Assembly (NCBI GenBank): GCA_031555505.1
Contig: JAVBUH010000003.1
Coordinates: 1 to 64,000, forward strand
DNA from: JAJDIA01 sp031555505
GTDB taxonomy: Bacteria > Bacteroidota > Bacteroidia > Bacteroidales > Tannerellaceae
Reading direction: 5' to 3'
DNA: 64,000 bases
Shown here: one piece after another, positions 1 through 9,246 of the stretch
Numbering within the stretch: the first letter of the stretch is position 1
Layout of the letters: each line of letters begins with the position of its first letter
Program-made: the position numbers and the translations under genes
The notes under the pieces: generated by a model
Databases searched by the model: none
Seen by the model: the letters and a program-made list of their open reading frames with translations, nothing else
Told to the model about the DNA's origin: nothing

Positions 1-189
1 ATCAGGAATTTGACAGTTAACTGTATCTGTAAGGTAACGCATAAAGACCATACTATCTGGAAAAAATATTTCCTTCCCTTGCCATGCGCGCACCAGTCGG
101 ACAAGTTCTTCTTTCTCTTTCTCTCCCGTTGTCCCTGAACAAGACACTATAAAGATGAAAGACACCCATATCAAGTTGACACATTTCAT
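1..189 (-). CDS. Lipoprotein, N-terminal part only (cut by window edge)
   Basis: An ATG at 189 opens a frame that stays open for 63 codons and runs off the window. The first 17 residues form a lipoprotein signal, with hydrophobic FIFIV followed by a lipobox ending VSC at Cys17, so the product should be lipid-anchored. The next part (LVRLVRAWQGKEIFFP) resembles the start of Bacteroidales thioredoxin-like lipoproteins; I infer this by eye, because the catalytic region lies outside the window. A TAnnTTTG box 32 bases upstream supports the start. Confidence 0.7.
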   Translation of the reverse strand, partial: MKCVNLIWVSFIFIVSCSGTTGEKEKEELVRLVRAWQGKEIFFPDSMVFMRYLTDTVNCQIPD

Positions 190-220
190 CTTGGCGTTTA
201 ACTATAGACAATACAATTTA

Positions 221-228
221 CAAATTTA
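221..228 (-). promoter_or_regulatory. -7 promoter box (TAaaTTTG) of the partial lipoprotein gene
   Basis: The minus strand reads TAAATTTG, an exact match to the Bacteroidetes -7 consensus TAnnTTTG, about 30 bases before the ATG at 189. No clear -33 element was identified. Confidence 0.5.
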
Positions 229-229
229 A

Positions 230-418
230 TCCATGAAAGAAAAATATCAAAAAAAAAAGCATGTTCTTCAACACTATCATTGATATATCCAAAAACCCGG
301 GTTGACTAGCAGACTTTATTCCACAGTTTTATACCATAAGAAAAGCCACCAATACGCTATCAGGTGACTTTTTCCGTTTCCGGCTAAACAGCCCCTATGA
401 GATATCCAGGCTGAAATT
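230..418. other. Intergenic region between lipoprotein and peptidase genes
   Basis: No gene is supported here. The stretch is AT-rich, with a run of ten A at 250-259 and the perfect palindrome AACCCGGGTT at 295-304. It would hold the 3' end of the peptidase transcript. A weak GCCACC/GGTGAC hairpin near 354-369 could end that transcript but has a mismatch. Confidence 0.4.
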
Positions 419-2422
419 TTACCTCAGCACTTTCCGCAATGCATCCAGCAACGGGTCCACAGACAAAGAACTGCCGGTGGCTTCCTTCATCCATACATTA
501 GGGGTAAGGCGGCCGAGGCTGTAGATACGGTCTACTTCGGTAGCGAAATCTTTTCCCTGCAGGTGCTGCTCCAATTGGAATTCGATCAACTGACCGATGG
601 CATAGGCCGACAAATATAACCTGTAGCCGATCATGTGCGAATAAACAGCCAATACCGTTTCATCCTTCACACCATATACCGATGCGAAGTATTTATTCCA
701 GACCTCTTTCGACAAGGCAATGACAGCCTCTTGCAATTGCGGCGCCGTAGCATCCGGATGCGCATACATCCACTTCCAGACAGCGATATCCAGCATGGAT
801 ACACCACAGATCTCATACATACTCCATACTTTATCCAATACATCCAGTACTTCTTTCTCCGGATTTCTGTCTGTCATGCCGAGGATATCCAGGTCGCGTT
901 TCTGGAATACGAAAGCCAGCGCTTCGGTAAATGCCGTATTGGGAACACCGTTCAGCATATAATAATCCACATCATACAGTGAAATGGTCTGTTCCACATT
1001 GTGCCCGAATTCATGAATGGCAATATTGTAGCCTTTATAGTCCAATCCCTGGCCCGGCACACGGGTACGGAGACGCGACTGCTGTCCTTTTATAGCCGCA
1101 CCCCAGGCATGGCCTGAGCCACGGGCATCATCTACGGCGATCTTTTCCGATAAATAAGCGGCATGTGCGGATGGGAATCCCAGTTTCTGCAAGATATTGC
1201 CCAAGTCCTTTTCCAAAGCAGCCGCATTGGGATACATACCCCGGATCTGTGTATCCAACTTGGATTCGTCCAGGTTACTACGCGGTTTAAAACCATCATA
1301 CCAGATATCATACGCCTCCAGTTTGCGCCTCAACCGTTTAGCAATACGTTTGCCTACTTCTTTTAATTCAGGGGCAGACAAGAAACGATCGAACAAGGCT
1401 TCTGTTTCAGCCAACGATATCTCCATTTCCTCACCAAACTTTGTATCGATATATTTCTTTCCGGTATAGGTATCCAGTAGTTGCATGGAATGGAAACTAT
1501 CCAGTAGTTTCTGGTAGCGGACAGGAGACTCCGGCGTTCCGGCTACCTGTGTGCCTTCGCTATAAACTGTATTGGTAAACGGATTCCACTCCGGAGCGCC
1601 TGAGTTAATTACTTCCTGCGGTATATCCTGTGCAACGATCCGCTTCATCACCTCGTACACGGTACGCTGCTTAGTCAACCCTTCATTGCCCTTGTTGTAA
1701 TTGGCCTTGATCTCATCGCGCAGGTTCCAGTGCGACAGCAGTACCATGTCTTTCGGAAACAGGTGCTTGCCTTTGGCATCGACCAACTGTCCCATATAAA
1801 TATTGTAGCCGGCGATATACACTTCGCCGTCATTGCTTACAGCAGCCAGTTGCTGGGAAACTTCGGCCGGGATACGTTCAGTAAACAAATCGCCCAGACG
1901 GGCATAAGCCCAAGCCAGCCGGTCGCCGCCTAACGCTTCCTTCTCGGTCAATGTTAATTGAGGAAAGTTGAGCGCTATCACAAAAGCTATTTTGTTACGA
2001 TACAAGTCGCCGTACAGGTGTGCTCCGGGACTATAGGCGGCAAACATAGCATCTACGGAATAAAGCGGGCCGGTATCCAGTGTCTGGTTCCATTGCAGGC
2101 ACACGGCCATCCGGTTGAAATTACCGCTAAGGCCTTCCATATAGTCGCTGATTTTCAGAAATACCGCTTTCTTTTCCACCGGATCGGCTATATACTGTGC
2201 TTCACAAAAAAGACGGAAAGCCTCCGCATCGCCATCCGCGTCCTGCCAGAGGCGTGCCACCTGGCGAACGCCTTTCTCCATCCCGGCACGGTCAGCGCCG
2301 GCCTTAGCCGCAAGCGCATGAATGGTTGCCTGAACGGCTGCCTGATCCACGGCAGCGCCTGCCAGTACAGGGGAGCAAAAAGCCATTGCCCAGATTAAAA
2401 GAGATTGAGCGGTTCGTTTCAT
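419..2422 (-). CDS. Secreted M3-like zinc metallopeptidase (HExGH)
   Basis: This 667-residue protein begins with a signal peptide (about residues 1-22, hydrophobic core SLLIWAMAF, AGA cleavage region) and should act outside the inner membrane. HEFGH at residues 470-474 with Glu500 in NTAFTEALAF gives the HExxH plus downstream Glu layout of gluzincin peptidases such as M3 oligopeptidases. The last His is followed by NVE, whereas classical M3 enzymes have a further His, so it is a divergent member. The rest is helical without other recognisable domains. It lies 41 bases after the helicase gene on the same strand and may share its transcript. The substrate is unknown. Confidence 0.75.
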   Translation of the reverse strand: MKRTAQSLLIWAMAFCSPVLAGAAVDQAAVQATIHALAAKAGADRAGMEKGVRQVARLWQDADGDAEAFRLFCEAQYIADPVEKKAVFLKISDYMEGLSGNFNRMAVCLQWNQTLDTGPLYSVDAMFAAYSPGAHLYGDLYRNKIAFVIALNFPQLTLTEKEALGGDRLAWAYARLGDLFTERIPAEVSQQLAAVSNDGEVYIAGYNIYMGQLVDAKGKHLFPKDMVLLSHWNLRDEIKANYNKGNEGLTKQRTVYEVMKRIVAQDIPQEVINSGAPEWNPFTNTVYSEGTQVAGTPESPVRYQKLLDSFHSMQLLDTYTGKKYIDTKFGEEMEISLAETEALFDRFLSAPELKEVGKRIAKRLRRKLEAYDIWYDGFKPRSNLDESKLDTQIRGMYPNAAALEKDLGNILQKLGFPSAHAAYLSEKIAVDDARGSGHAWGAAIKGQQSRLRTRVPGQGLDYKGYNIAIHEFGHNVEQTISLYDVDYYMLNGVPNTAFTEALAFVFQKRDLDILGMTDRNPEKEVLDVLDKVWSMYEICGVSMLDIAVWKWMYAHPDATAPQLQEAVIALSKEVWNKYFASVYGVKDETVLAVYSHMIGYRLYLSAYAIGQLIEFQLEQHLQGKDFATEVDRIYSLGRLTPNVWMKEATGSSLSVDPLLDALRKVLR

Positions 2423-2463
2423 ACGTATATTATATTTATGTTATACAATTGAGGTCATTCCAT

Positions 2464-4605
2464 TTATTCGTCCGGATGCTCCAGAATAATCGCCAGCAAT
2501 TCATCTCCATACGCATCCAGCACCTTCTTGCCGATACCGGGAATATGCAGCATCTGCCCTTTCGAAACCGGCTTATGGTTAGCCAGTCCGATCAACGCCT
2601 TCTGCTGCAGAATAGTATAGACCGGCAGGCCTTTGCGGGCAGCCTGTTCATTACGCCATTGGCGAAGACGGTTATAGAGAATAGCATCTTGGATATCCGT
2701 TGTATTCATATCTACGGGAGCAGACGCCGTTTCTTTGGATTGGCGTTGTGCCGGAGACTTTTCCTTCTTTTTCTTCTTGGCCGGTTCAGCTTCAATCAGT
2801 GTACGTGCTTTGGCCGAAAGGTAAGCGGCTACGGAGAAACCCTCCCGGCAGGCTTTCAGTGTTTCCTGCTTGGTGGTCAGTTCGTCGGCAAAAAGCCGGA
2901 TGGCGTTGCTCACCAGTTTGCGTACTTCCTTATTGTCTATCTCCACGTCGGTATGCGTCATCAACGAGCCGCAAATGGCCGTTATCTGTTCCAGAAAATA
3001 AACTGAGCCTTTGCAGATGCGCTCCTGAATAACCGGATCATGCTGGTAATGGCTATTCTCGGTAATCAGTCGGTGAAGCTGTTGCTGAAAACGAGCGCCT
3101 ACATCTGTTACCGACTGATGAAACGCATCCCGTGCCGCCGCATAGCGGTCGCAAAACGAGGGAAAAAGTCGCTGCAAATGCGAGAACACCACGTACGAGG
3201 CATATTGTAGCCGTTGTTGTACCAACCTGAAATCGAACAGTTCCATCACCAGCCGAAGAAAATACTGGTGTTGTGCCTGTGCCAGGAAATCTTCTGTTAC
3301 CTGACGGTCGTCCAGCGCATCGGTATACTGCCGGATGCGTCCGTCAATGATCATTGCATTGCGGGTGACTGGACTGCTCAGCACTAAACCTTCCAATGAT
3401 TTACAACGGCTGAGCGCCACATAAACCTGTCCATGCGAGAAGGCCGATTCGGCATCCACGATGGCTCGTTCAAACGTCAATCCCTGGCTTTTGTGGATGG
3501 TGATTGCCCAAGCCGTCTTCAGCGGATACTGGCTGAAGGTGCCGGTAATCGTTTCGGTGATCTCCTGCGTCTCAGGGTCGATACTGTATTTGGTATTCTG
3601 CCAGGTCTCTTTAGAGACAACGATCTCATGCCTCAAGGCATCCACCACCTTGATGGTCTGCATATCTACAAAGACCACTTTGCCGATCTTCCCATTATAG
3701 TATTGTTTCTCGCCCGACGTATCGTTCTTGATAAACATCACCTGGGCACCGGTCTTCAGTTCCAGCCGCTCGTCGGCCGGATAGGCATAGGAGGGAAAGT
3801 CGTCTTTCACATCCGCGCCGAAGGTATAGGCGCGTCCCGGCAGTTCGTCCAGCTTGCGCCGGTTGAGCTGCTGTGCCAATGCGTTGTGTGTGGTCAGCGT
3901 AATGAAACCCTCATCGTCTTTGGGCCGGAAGCCGGGCAAATAGCGCTGGTTCAATGCCCGGAGGGTTTCATCGTCGAAGCGATTCTCGCGTATATTGTTG
4001 AGCAGGCTGACAAAGGCATCGTCTTGCTGCCGGTAAACATGGGTCAGTTCGATACATTGATAGGGTGTTTCCTGTAAAGCCTTGCTCTCGAAGAAAAAGG
4101 GCGAGACATACTGATCCTTCAGCAACAGCCATTCGTCGTCTTTGACTACGGGAGCCAACTGCTGCAGGTCGCCAATCAGGAGTAGCTGCACACCGCCAAA
4201 CGGTCTATCGCGATCCCGGTACCGTTGCAACACGTCACTCACGGCATCCAGTAAGTCGGCACGTACCATACTGATCTCATCAATCACCAGCAGGTCCATA
4301 CTGCGGATAATATTGATCTTCTCCCGACCGAATTTATTGGTGTAAGACGGTTTCTGCGCCGTGTACTGCCCGGGCAGATACGGTCCGAAGGGCAGTTGGA
4401 AAAAAGAATGGATCGTCACCCCGCCCGCATTGATGGCAGCCACACCGGTAGGCGCTACTACGATCATCCGTTTGGGCAAAGAGGCTTTCAATTGTTTTAA
4501 AAACGTAGTTTTCCCCGTACCTGCTTTCCCGGTCAGGAACAGGCTGATCCCGGTATCCCGGATCAATCGCAAGGCAAGGTTTGCTTGTGAATGTGCTTCT
4601 GTCAT
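2464..4605 (-). CDS. PIF1-like AAA helicase with C-terminal HRDC domain
   Basis: An ATP-dependent DNA helicase of the PIF1/RecD-like superfamily 1B, expected to unwind DNA in replication or repair. From the ATG at 4605 (713 aa) the Walker A motif GKAGTGKTT lies at residues 26-34, the Walker B motif VIDE near 107-110, and GDLQQLAP and the later motif with ITIHKSQGLTF follow. The tail carries a basic KKKKKEK linker and an HRDC domain (LPGIGKK-type segment reading IPGIGKKVLDAYG), which in RecQ and RNase D binds nucleic acid. I chose the start at 4605 rather than 4638 because a TAttTTTG promoter box sits six bases before it, which would make the mRNA almost leaderless. Confidence 0.88.
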   Translation of the reverse strand: MTEAHSQANLALRLIRDTGISLFLTGKAGTGKTTFLKQLKASLPKRMIVVAPTGVAAINAGGVTIHSFFQLPFGPYLPGQYTAQKPSYTNKFGREKINIIRSMDLLVIDEISMVRADLLDAVSDVLQRYRDRDRPFGGVQLLLIGDLQQLAPVVKDDEWLLLKDQYVSPFFFESKALQETPYQCIELTHVYRQQDDAFVSLLNNIRENRFDDETLRALNQRYLPGFRPKDDEGFITLTTHNALAQQLNRRKLDELPGRAYTFGADVKDDFPSYAYPADERLELKTGAQVMFIKNDTSGEKQYYNGKIGKVVFVDMQTIKVVDALRHEIVVSKETWQNTKYSIDPETQEITETITGTFSQYPLKTAWAITIHKSQGLTFERAIVDAESAFSHGQVYVALSRCKSLEGLVLSSPVTRNAMIIDGRIRQYTDALDDRQVTEDFLAQAQHQYFLRLVMELFDFRLVQQRLQYASYVVFSHLQRLFPSFCDRYAAARDAFHQSVTDVGARFQQQLHRLITENSHYQHDPVIQERICKGSVYFLEQITAICGSLMTHTDVEIDNKEVRKLVSNAIRLFADELTTKQETLKACREGFSVAAYLSAKARTLIEAEPAKKKKKEKSPAQRQSKETASAPVDMNTTDIQDAILYNRLRQWRNEQAARKGLPVYTILQQKALIGLANHKPVSKGQMLHIPGIGKKVLDAYGDELLAIILEHPDE

Positions 4606-4611
4606 GGTAGA

Positions 4612-4619
4612 CAAAAATA
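4612..4619 (-). promoter_or_regulatory. -7 box (TAttTTTG) setting the helicase start
   Basis: The minus strand reads TATTTTTG followed by TCTACC and the ATG at 4605. Transcription would begin at or within a few bases of the start codon, so the upstream in-frame codons cannot be translated from this promoter. Confidence 0.55.
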
Positions 4620-4674
4620 CGTATTCCCCCTGAACCAATCATGCTTTTAGTGGAAAGATTTTAATGAATTCTTG

Positions 4675-4682
4675 TACCTTTG
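4675..4682 (+). promoter_or_regulatory. -7 box (TAccTTTG) of truA, near-leaderless start
   Basis: TACCTTTG is followed by CGCC and then GTG at 4687. The expected initiation point is at or beside this GTG. The box lies back to back with the helicase promoter 56 bases away. Confidence 0.6.
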
Positions 4683-4686
4683 CGCC

Positions 4687-5445
4687 GTGTACAGGTATTT
4701 TATTTATTTGGGATACAACGGAAAACCCTTTTGCGGCTGGCAGGTACAGCCCAATGGGCCAAGCGTGCAGCAATGCATTGAAGAAGCATTGGCCACGCTA
4801 TTGCGCCGCGCATGCCCGATCGTTGGCGCCGGACGCACCGATGCCGGCGTGCATGCCCTCCAAATGGCCGCTCATTTTGACAGTGAGACACCGATAGCCA
4901 ACCTGGCCTTCCTGGCCGAAAAGCTCAACCGGTTGTTGCCGAAGGATATCGCCATTTACCGGATCGTACCTGTACGTCCCGATGCCCATGCCCGTTTCGA
5001 TGCTACCTTCCGCACCTACAAATATTATATCACCTTCCGGAAAGACCCCTTCAATTACGAGCATGTATACCGGTTGCACGGTTCACTCAACTTCGAGGCG
5101 ATGAACGAAGCCTGCCGGGTATTATATGACTACATAGACTTCACCAGCTTCAGCAAACTGCATACCGATGTAAAGACCAACAACTGCCGCATCTCCCATG
5201 CCGGTTGGGAACAGCAGGGCGACGTATGGGTATTCACCATCACCGCCGACCGTTTCCTGCGGAATATGGTACGTGCCATTGTAGGCACCTTGCTGGAAGT
5301 GGGGCGTGGCAAGTTATCCGTAGCCGGTTTCTGCCAGGTGATCGAAGCCAAAGATCGCGGCAAGGCAGGCACATCCGCGCCGGGGCATGCCCTCTTTCTG
5401 GCAGAGGTAGGTTATCCCGATCCTATATTTAAGATTGATACGTAA
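4687..5445 (+). CDS. truA: tRNA pseudouridine(38-40) synthase TruA
   Basis: TruA isomerises uridines 38-40 in the anticodon arm of tRNAs in the cytoplasm. The catalytic motif GAGRTDAGVHA is present with Asp52 counted from the GTG start, and the N-terminal RYFIYLGYNGKPFCGWQ and the later FTSFSK and FLRNMVRAIVGTL segments are typical of the family. Length from GTG is 252 aa, normal for TruA. GTG at 4687 is preferred to the TTG at 4672 because the promoter box covers the latter and family members start just before RYF. It is followed after six bases by the EamA transporter gene. Confidence 0.95.
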   Translation: MYRYFIYLGYNGKPFCGWQVQPNGPSVQQCIEEALATLLRRACPIVGAGRTDAGVHALQMAAHFDSETPIANLAFLAEKLNRLLPKDIAIYRIVPVRPDAHARFDATFRTYKYYITFRKDPFNYEHVYRLHGSLNFEAMNEACRVLYDYIDFTSFSKLHTDVKTNNCRISHAGWEQQGDVWVFTITADRFLRNMVRAIVGTLLEVGRGKLSVAGFCQVIEAKDRGKAGTSAPGHALFLAEVGYPDPIFKIDT

Positions 5446-5451
5446 ACAGCC

Positions 5452-6348
5452 ATGTGGGTTCTCTTAGCCTTTGTTTCGGCATTCCTGCTGGGATGTTATG
5501 ATGTGAACAAGAAAGTATCCCTCACGGGCAACGCCGTGATACCGGTACTGTTTCTCAACACATTGATCTGTAGTTTGATCCTCTTGCCATTTGTGGCATT
5601 GTCTTATTGCACACCGGTACTGGATAGATCGATGTTCTATGTGCCCCGGGTACCGGCAGAAGTACATGCAGCAGTATTCCTGAAGGCAGTGATCGTGCTG
5701 TCGTCGTGGTTGTTCGGCTACTTCGGTATCAAGCACCTCCCGCTCACCATCACCGGGCCGATCAAGGCCACGCAACCTGTTATGACGCTGGTAGGCGCCA
5801 TGCTCCTGTTTGGCGAACGGCTCAACGCCCACCAATGGGTCGGCGTATTGCTGGCCATCACCTCTTTCTACCTGCTTTCAGCATCCGGCCGCAAGGAAGG
5901 AATCCGCTTCACACACAACAAATGGATATTCTTTACGGTTATGTCTGTAATTACCGGATCCATGAGTGGCCTCTACGACAAGTACCTGATGAAGACACTC
6001 GATGTGATGACCGTGCAGGTCTGGTTCAACGTCTACCAGTGCGTGATGATGACTGCCATCCTGCTGTTCCTCTGGTATCCGCGACGCCGACATAGCACAC
6101 CGTTCACCTGGCGCTGGAACATCGTATTTATCTCCGTGTTCCTCATCCTGGCCGACTGGATCTACTTCTATGCCCTGAGCTTCCCCGATTCGATGATCTC
6201 CATCGTGTCGATGATCCGCCGGAGCAACGTACTGGTCACCTTTGCCGCTGGAGCGCTCTTCTTCCATGAAAAAAACTTAAAGAACAAGGCGATCGACCTC
6301 TTTCTGGTGTTATTAGGAATGATATTCATATATTTGGGCACTAAATAA
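5452..6348 (+). CDS. EamA/DMT-superfamily transporter
   Basis: A 298-residue inner-membrane protein with about ten hydrophobic helices arranged as two five-helix halves, as in drug/metabolite transporters of the EamA family. The first half ends near LLFGERLNAHQWVGVLL and the second near LFFHEKNLKNKAIDLFL, the paired segments that mark the internal duplication. The substrate cannot be told from sequence; exported metabolites or amino acids are common for the family. It starts six bases after truA, so the two are probably cotranscribed, and the DUF3256 gene follows after 13 bases. Confidence 0.85.
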   Translation: MWVLLAFVSAFLLGCYDVNKKVSLTGNAVIPVLFLNTLICSLILLPFVALSYCTPVLDRSMFYVPRVPAEVHAAVFLKAVIVLSSWLFGYFGIKHLPLTITGPIKATQPVMTLVGAMLLFGERLNAHQWVGVLLAITSFYLLSASGRKEGIRFTHNKWIFFTVMSVITGSMSGLYDKYLMKTLDVMTVQVWFNVYQCVMMTAILLFLWYPRRRHSTPFTWRWNIVFISVFLILADWIYFYALSFPDSMISIVSMIRRSNVLVTFAAGALFFHEKNLKNKAIDLFLVLLGMIFIYLGTK

Positions 6349-6361
6349 ATAAGATAACAGC

Positions 6362-6997
6362 ATGAAACGCATCTGCATACTCTTCCTTCTCTGTTGCACC
6401 CTACTCCCCGGCATCAAAGCCCAGGATATGGCTACGTTGTTTGCCAATATGCCGGACTTGTACATCCCCCAGTTGGAAAATGCCTGGCGGAAAGACCTGA
6501 TCGACCTCTATAACGCCGGGAAAGAGGCTCGCCTGCAAAATGCAATGACCGGCCAGTCCACGCTGAGAAAATTGACAGCCGATTATATCCTGGTACAAAC
6601 TACCGAGCGCAGCACACTGGAAATGAAACTGCTGCCATTGGTCAATAATACCCATATCATCTGTATGGTAGCTACTGTGCATGGCCCCGTTGCCGACAGT
6701 TCGGTTTCGTTCTTTTCCACGGATTGGGAAACACTCCCAGCCGGCGATCTGCTTGATCCCGTCTCTTCCGACTGGTTTATCAAAGCGGATGCCAACAAAT
6801 CCTCCGACGCCTACCTTGACGCAACCTCCCGTCTGGATATGCACCTGGTCAAATACGAATTAAGCCCCGACAATAACACCCTGTCGGCCACCTACACCAC
6901 CCCACTCTACCTCAGCCGTGAAGACCGGGACAAAGTAACTCCTTTCCTCAAAGAAGAGCCGCGGGTGTACACCTGGGAACGGTCGCGATTTAACTGA
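6362..6997 (+). CDS. DUF3256 family secreted protein
   Basis: This 211-residue protein starts with a clear signal peptide (MKRICILFLLCCTLLPGIKA, cleaved before QDM) and so is exported, probably to the periplasm. The MATLFANMPDLYIPQLENAWR start and the ADYILVQTTERSTLEMKLLP core match my memory of DUF3256, a Bacteroidetes family of unknown function. There is no lipobox and no catalytic motif I can name. It is the last gene of the truA-EamA run; the next gene is 205 bases away behind its own promoter. Confidence 0.7.
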   Translation: MKRICILFLLCCTLLPGIKAQDMATLFANMPDLYIPQLENAWRKDLIDLYNAGKEARLQNAMTGQSTLRKLTADYILVQTTERSTLEMKLLPLVNNTHIICMVATVHGPVADSSVSFFSTDWETLPAGDLLDPVSSDWFIKADANKSSDAYLDATSRLDMHLVKYELSPDNNTLSATYTTPLYLSREDRDKVTPFLKEEPRVYTWERSRFN

Positions 6998-7028
6998 CCC
7001 TTTTTAATACAAAGTTTTTTTAATCCGC

Positions 7029-7056
7029 AACTATTAGGGTGGAACACCTAATAGTT
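7029..7056. repeat. Perfect 10-bp inverted repeat between DUF3256 gene and surE
   Basis: AACTATTAGG at 7029-7038 and CCTAATAGTT at 7047-7056 pair perfectly around the loop GTGGAACA. It lies 31 bases after the DUF3256 stop. A T run stands before it on the plus strand, not after it, so it is not a standard terminator. It may be an operator or an RNA 3'-end structure. Confidence 0.5.
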
Positions 7057-7166
7057 CAGCCATTCCGTAGACCTGCAACAACGCGCCGGGAGCTTTCGAA
7101 CAGCAAAGACGATAATAGCACTTCAAAAGTATCCATCGTACCATTCCTTTTCGGAGGAAAAAGTAC

Positions 7167-7174
7167 TACCTTTG
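7167..7174 (+). promoter_or_regulatory. -7 box (TAccTTTG) of surE-lpxB
   Basis: TACCTTTG matches TAnnTTTG exactly and stands 28 bases before the surE ATG, giving a leader of roughly 20-25 bases. It would drive surE and lpxB. Confidence 0.6.
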
Positions 7175-7202
7175 TGCATCAACTAAAAAGGAAGTATAAA
7201 GT

Positions 7203-7973
7203 ATGTCAAAGGAGAGACCGTTGGTATTGGTGACCAATGATGATGGCGTACAAGCCAAAGGAATTAACGAGTTAGTAGGATGTCTGCGTGATCTAGGGGA
7301 TATCGTGGTGTTTGCACCGGATGGCCCGCGTTCGGGTATGAGCAGTGCGATAACGTCGCTGCTGCCGATCAAATATACACTGATAAAAAAAGAAGATGGA
7401 CTTAGCATATACAGTTGTACCGGAACACCGGTAGACTGTGTGAAGCTGGCCATCAACGAGGTGCTGCCGAAACAACCCGACTTGGTGGTATCCGGCATCA
7501 ACCACGGCGGCAATATGGCGATTGCCGTAAATTATTCAGGCACAATGGGCGCAGCCGCCGAAGGATGCATCTTCAACATTCCTTCGCTGGGTGTATCACT
7601 ACTCAACCATGCATCGGATGCAGACTTTACCGAGAGTTGCCGCCTGGCACGTATGGTGGCACGCCGGATACTGAAAGAAGGATTACCGTATGGCACCTAT
7701 ATGAACCTGAACGTACCTAACCTTCCCCAGGTAAAAGGGCTGAAAATATGCCGGCAAGCCGCCGGACGATGGGTGCGTGAATACATGCGGATCGAATGCC
7801 CGGGCGGAGAGCAAGCCTTCTGGCTCACCGGCGACTTTGAAAATGCCAAACCCATCCAGGCCGACAATGATACGTTGGCGCTGGACAGCGGTTATGCCTC
7901 CCTCGTTCCCTGCAAGATTGATGTGACAGACTATGCCTTCATGATGCAAATCAACCACTGGGAACTCCATTAA
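7203..7973 (+). CDS. surE: 5'/3'-nucleotidase SurE
   Basis: SurE removes phosphate from nucleoside 5'- and 3'-monophosphates in the cytoplasm with a bound divalent metal. The metal-binding motif VTNDDGVQAKG is at residues 10-20 (Asp13, Asp14), followed by PDGPRSGMSS with Ser44 and the VVSGINHGGN motif with Asn100, all expected ligands. Length 256 aa is normal. It has its own TAnnTTTG promoter and is followed by lpxB after 24 bases, an arrangement I recall from other Bacteroidales. Confidence 0.95.
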   Translation: MSKERPLVLVTNDDGVQAKGINELVGCLRDLGDIVVFAPDGPRSGMSSAITSLLPIKYTLIKKEDGLSIYSCTGTPVDCVKLAINEVLPKQPDLVVSGINHGGNMAIAVNYSGTMGAAAEGCIFNIPSLGVSLLNHASDADFTESCRLARMVARRILKEGLPYGTYMNLNVPNLPQVKGLKICRQAAGRWVREYMRIECPGGEQAFWLTGDFENAKPIQADNDTLALDSGYASLVPCKIDVTDYAFMMQINHWELH

Positions 7974-7997
7974 GCTGTATACATTAAATAAGATACC

Positions 7998-9131
7998 ATG
8001 CGCTACTACCTCATTGCAGGCGAAGCCTCGGGCGACTTACATGCCTCCAACCTGATGAAGGCATTACAGGAAGAAGACCCGAAAGCGGAATTCCGCTTCC
8101 TGGGCGGCGACCTGATGCAGGCTGTAGGCGGTACGCTGGTGAAGCATTATCGCGAGATGGCGTATATGGGGATCATCCCTGTACTGCTCCATCTCCGCAC
8201 CATCCTGCGGAATATGCAGACCTGCCGGGAAGATATCCGGGCATGGCAGCCCGATGTAGTGATCCTGATAGACTATCCGGGTTTTAACCTCAAGATTGCT
8301 CAATTTGTAAAAACAGCGCTCCGGCTACCGGTCTACTATTATATCTCACCCAAAATATGGGCATGGAAGCAATACCGGATCAAGGATTTCAGGCGGTATG
8401 TAGACCGGATGTTCTGTATCCTGCCGTTTGAAACGGAATTCTTCCGCCAATTAAATTATCCGGTAGACTATGTAGGTAATCCGTCGGTAGATGCCATAGA
8501 CAGCTATCGGAAACACCACGCCATAGACGAGGTTACGTTACGGCAAAGAGGACAACTATCCTCCCGACCTATCCTGGCCTTGTTGGCCGGAAGCCGCCGC
8601 CAGGAGATCAAAGATAATCTGCCTACCATGCTGGCTGTAGCGGCTTCTTTCCCCGCTTATCAACCGGTAATCGCCGGAGCCCCGGGCATTGAACCGGACT
8701 ATTATCAACAGTTTATGCAGGAACACACTGCCGCTATTGTGTTCAACCAAACCTACTCCCTATTGCAACACAGCCGGGCTGCTTTGGTGACCTCGGGAAC
8801 GGCTACGCTGGAAACGGCCCTCTTCAACATCCCACAGGTGGTATGCTACTATGTACCAGGTGGCGCACTGGTGAACTTCGTTTTCAAGCATTTCTTCCAC
8901 ACGCCCTATATCTCGCTGGTGAATCTGATTGCCGGACATGAAATAGTACAGGAACTCTTCGGCAAACGTTTCTCACAACAAGCTATTTATCAAGAATTGA
9001 GTCGCCTGCTGCCAGATGGAGCCTATCGCGACACCATGCTGGCCAATTACCAGGAGATGGCCCACATCCTGGGGCAGCCCGGCGCCTCCCGACGTACTGC
9101 CTCACTGATCTGTCAATCCCTTCGCGGTTAA
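7998..9131 (+). CDS. lpxB: Lipid-A-disaccharide synthase LpxB
   Basis: LpxB joins lipid X to UDP-2,3-diacylglucosamine to give the tetraacyl disaccharide of lipid A, at the inner membrane surface. The N-terminal motif LIAGEASGDLHASNL, the VILIDYPGFNLK segment, YYISPKIWAWKQYRI and LALLAGSRRQEI are all family signatures, and TSGTATLETAL marks the nucleotide-sugar binding half of this GT-B (GT19) enzyme. Its 377 residues are the usual length. It is cotranscribed with surE; the next gene is 115 bases further on. Confidence 0.96.
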   Translation: MRYYLIAGEASGDLHASNLMKALQEEDPKAEFRFLGGDLMQAVGGTLVKHYREMAYMGIIPVLLHLRTILRNMQTCREDIRAWQPDVVILIDYPGFNLKIAQFVKTALRLPVYYYISPKIWAWKQYRIKDFRRYVDRMFCILPFETEFFRQLNYPVDYVGNPSVDAIDSYRKHHAIDEVTLRQRGQLSSRPILALLAGSRRQEIKDNLPTMLAVAASFPAYQPVIAGAPGIEPDYYQQFMQEHTAAIVFNQTYSLLQHSRAALVTSGTATLETALFNIPQVVCYYVPGGALVNFVFKHFFHTPYISLVNLIAGHEIVQELFGKRFSQQAIYQELSRLLPDGAYRDTMLANYQEMAHILGQPGASRRTASLICQSLRG

Positions 9132-9246
9132 AAAAAGCAAACTATTTAACTTTTTTTATCAATTTGGCGTGCAGCGTTTATATGTTGCGCTCCATCTTCT
9201 TTATAAATGAATGACATAGTTGATTTATATTGAAGAATTTAAAAGG

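Noticed and set aside
4334..4642. Frame overlapping the helicase N-terminus
   Set aside because: Shadow of the helicase gene; the Walker A region proves which frame is used.
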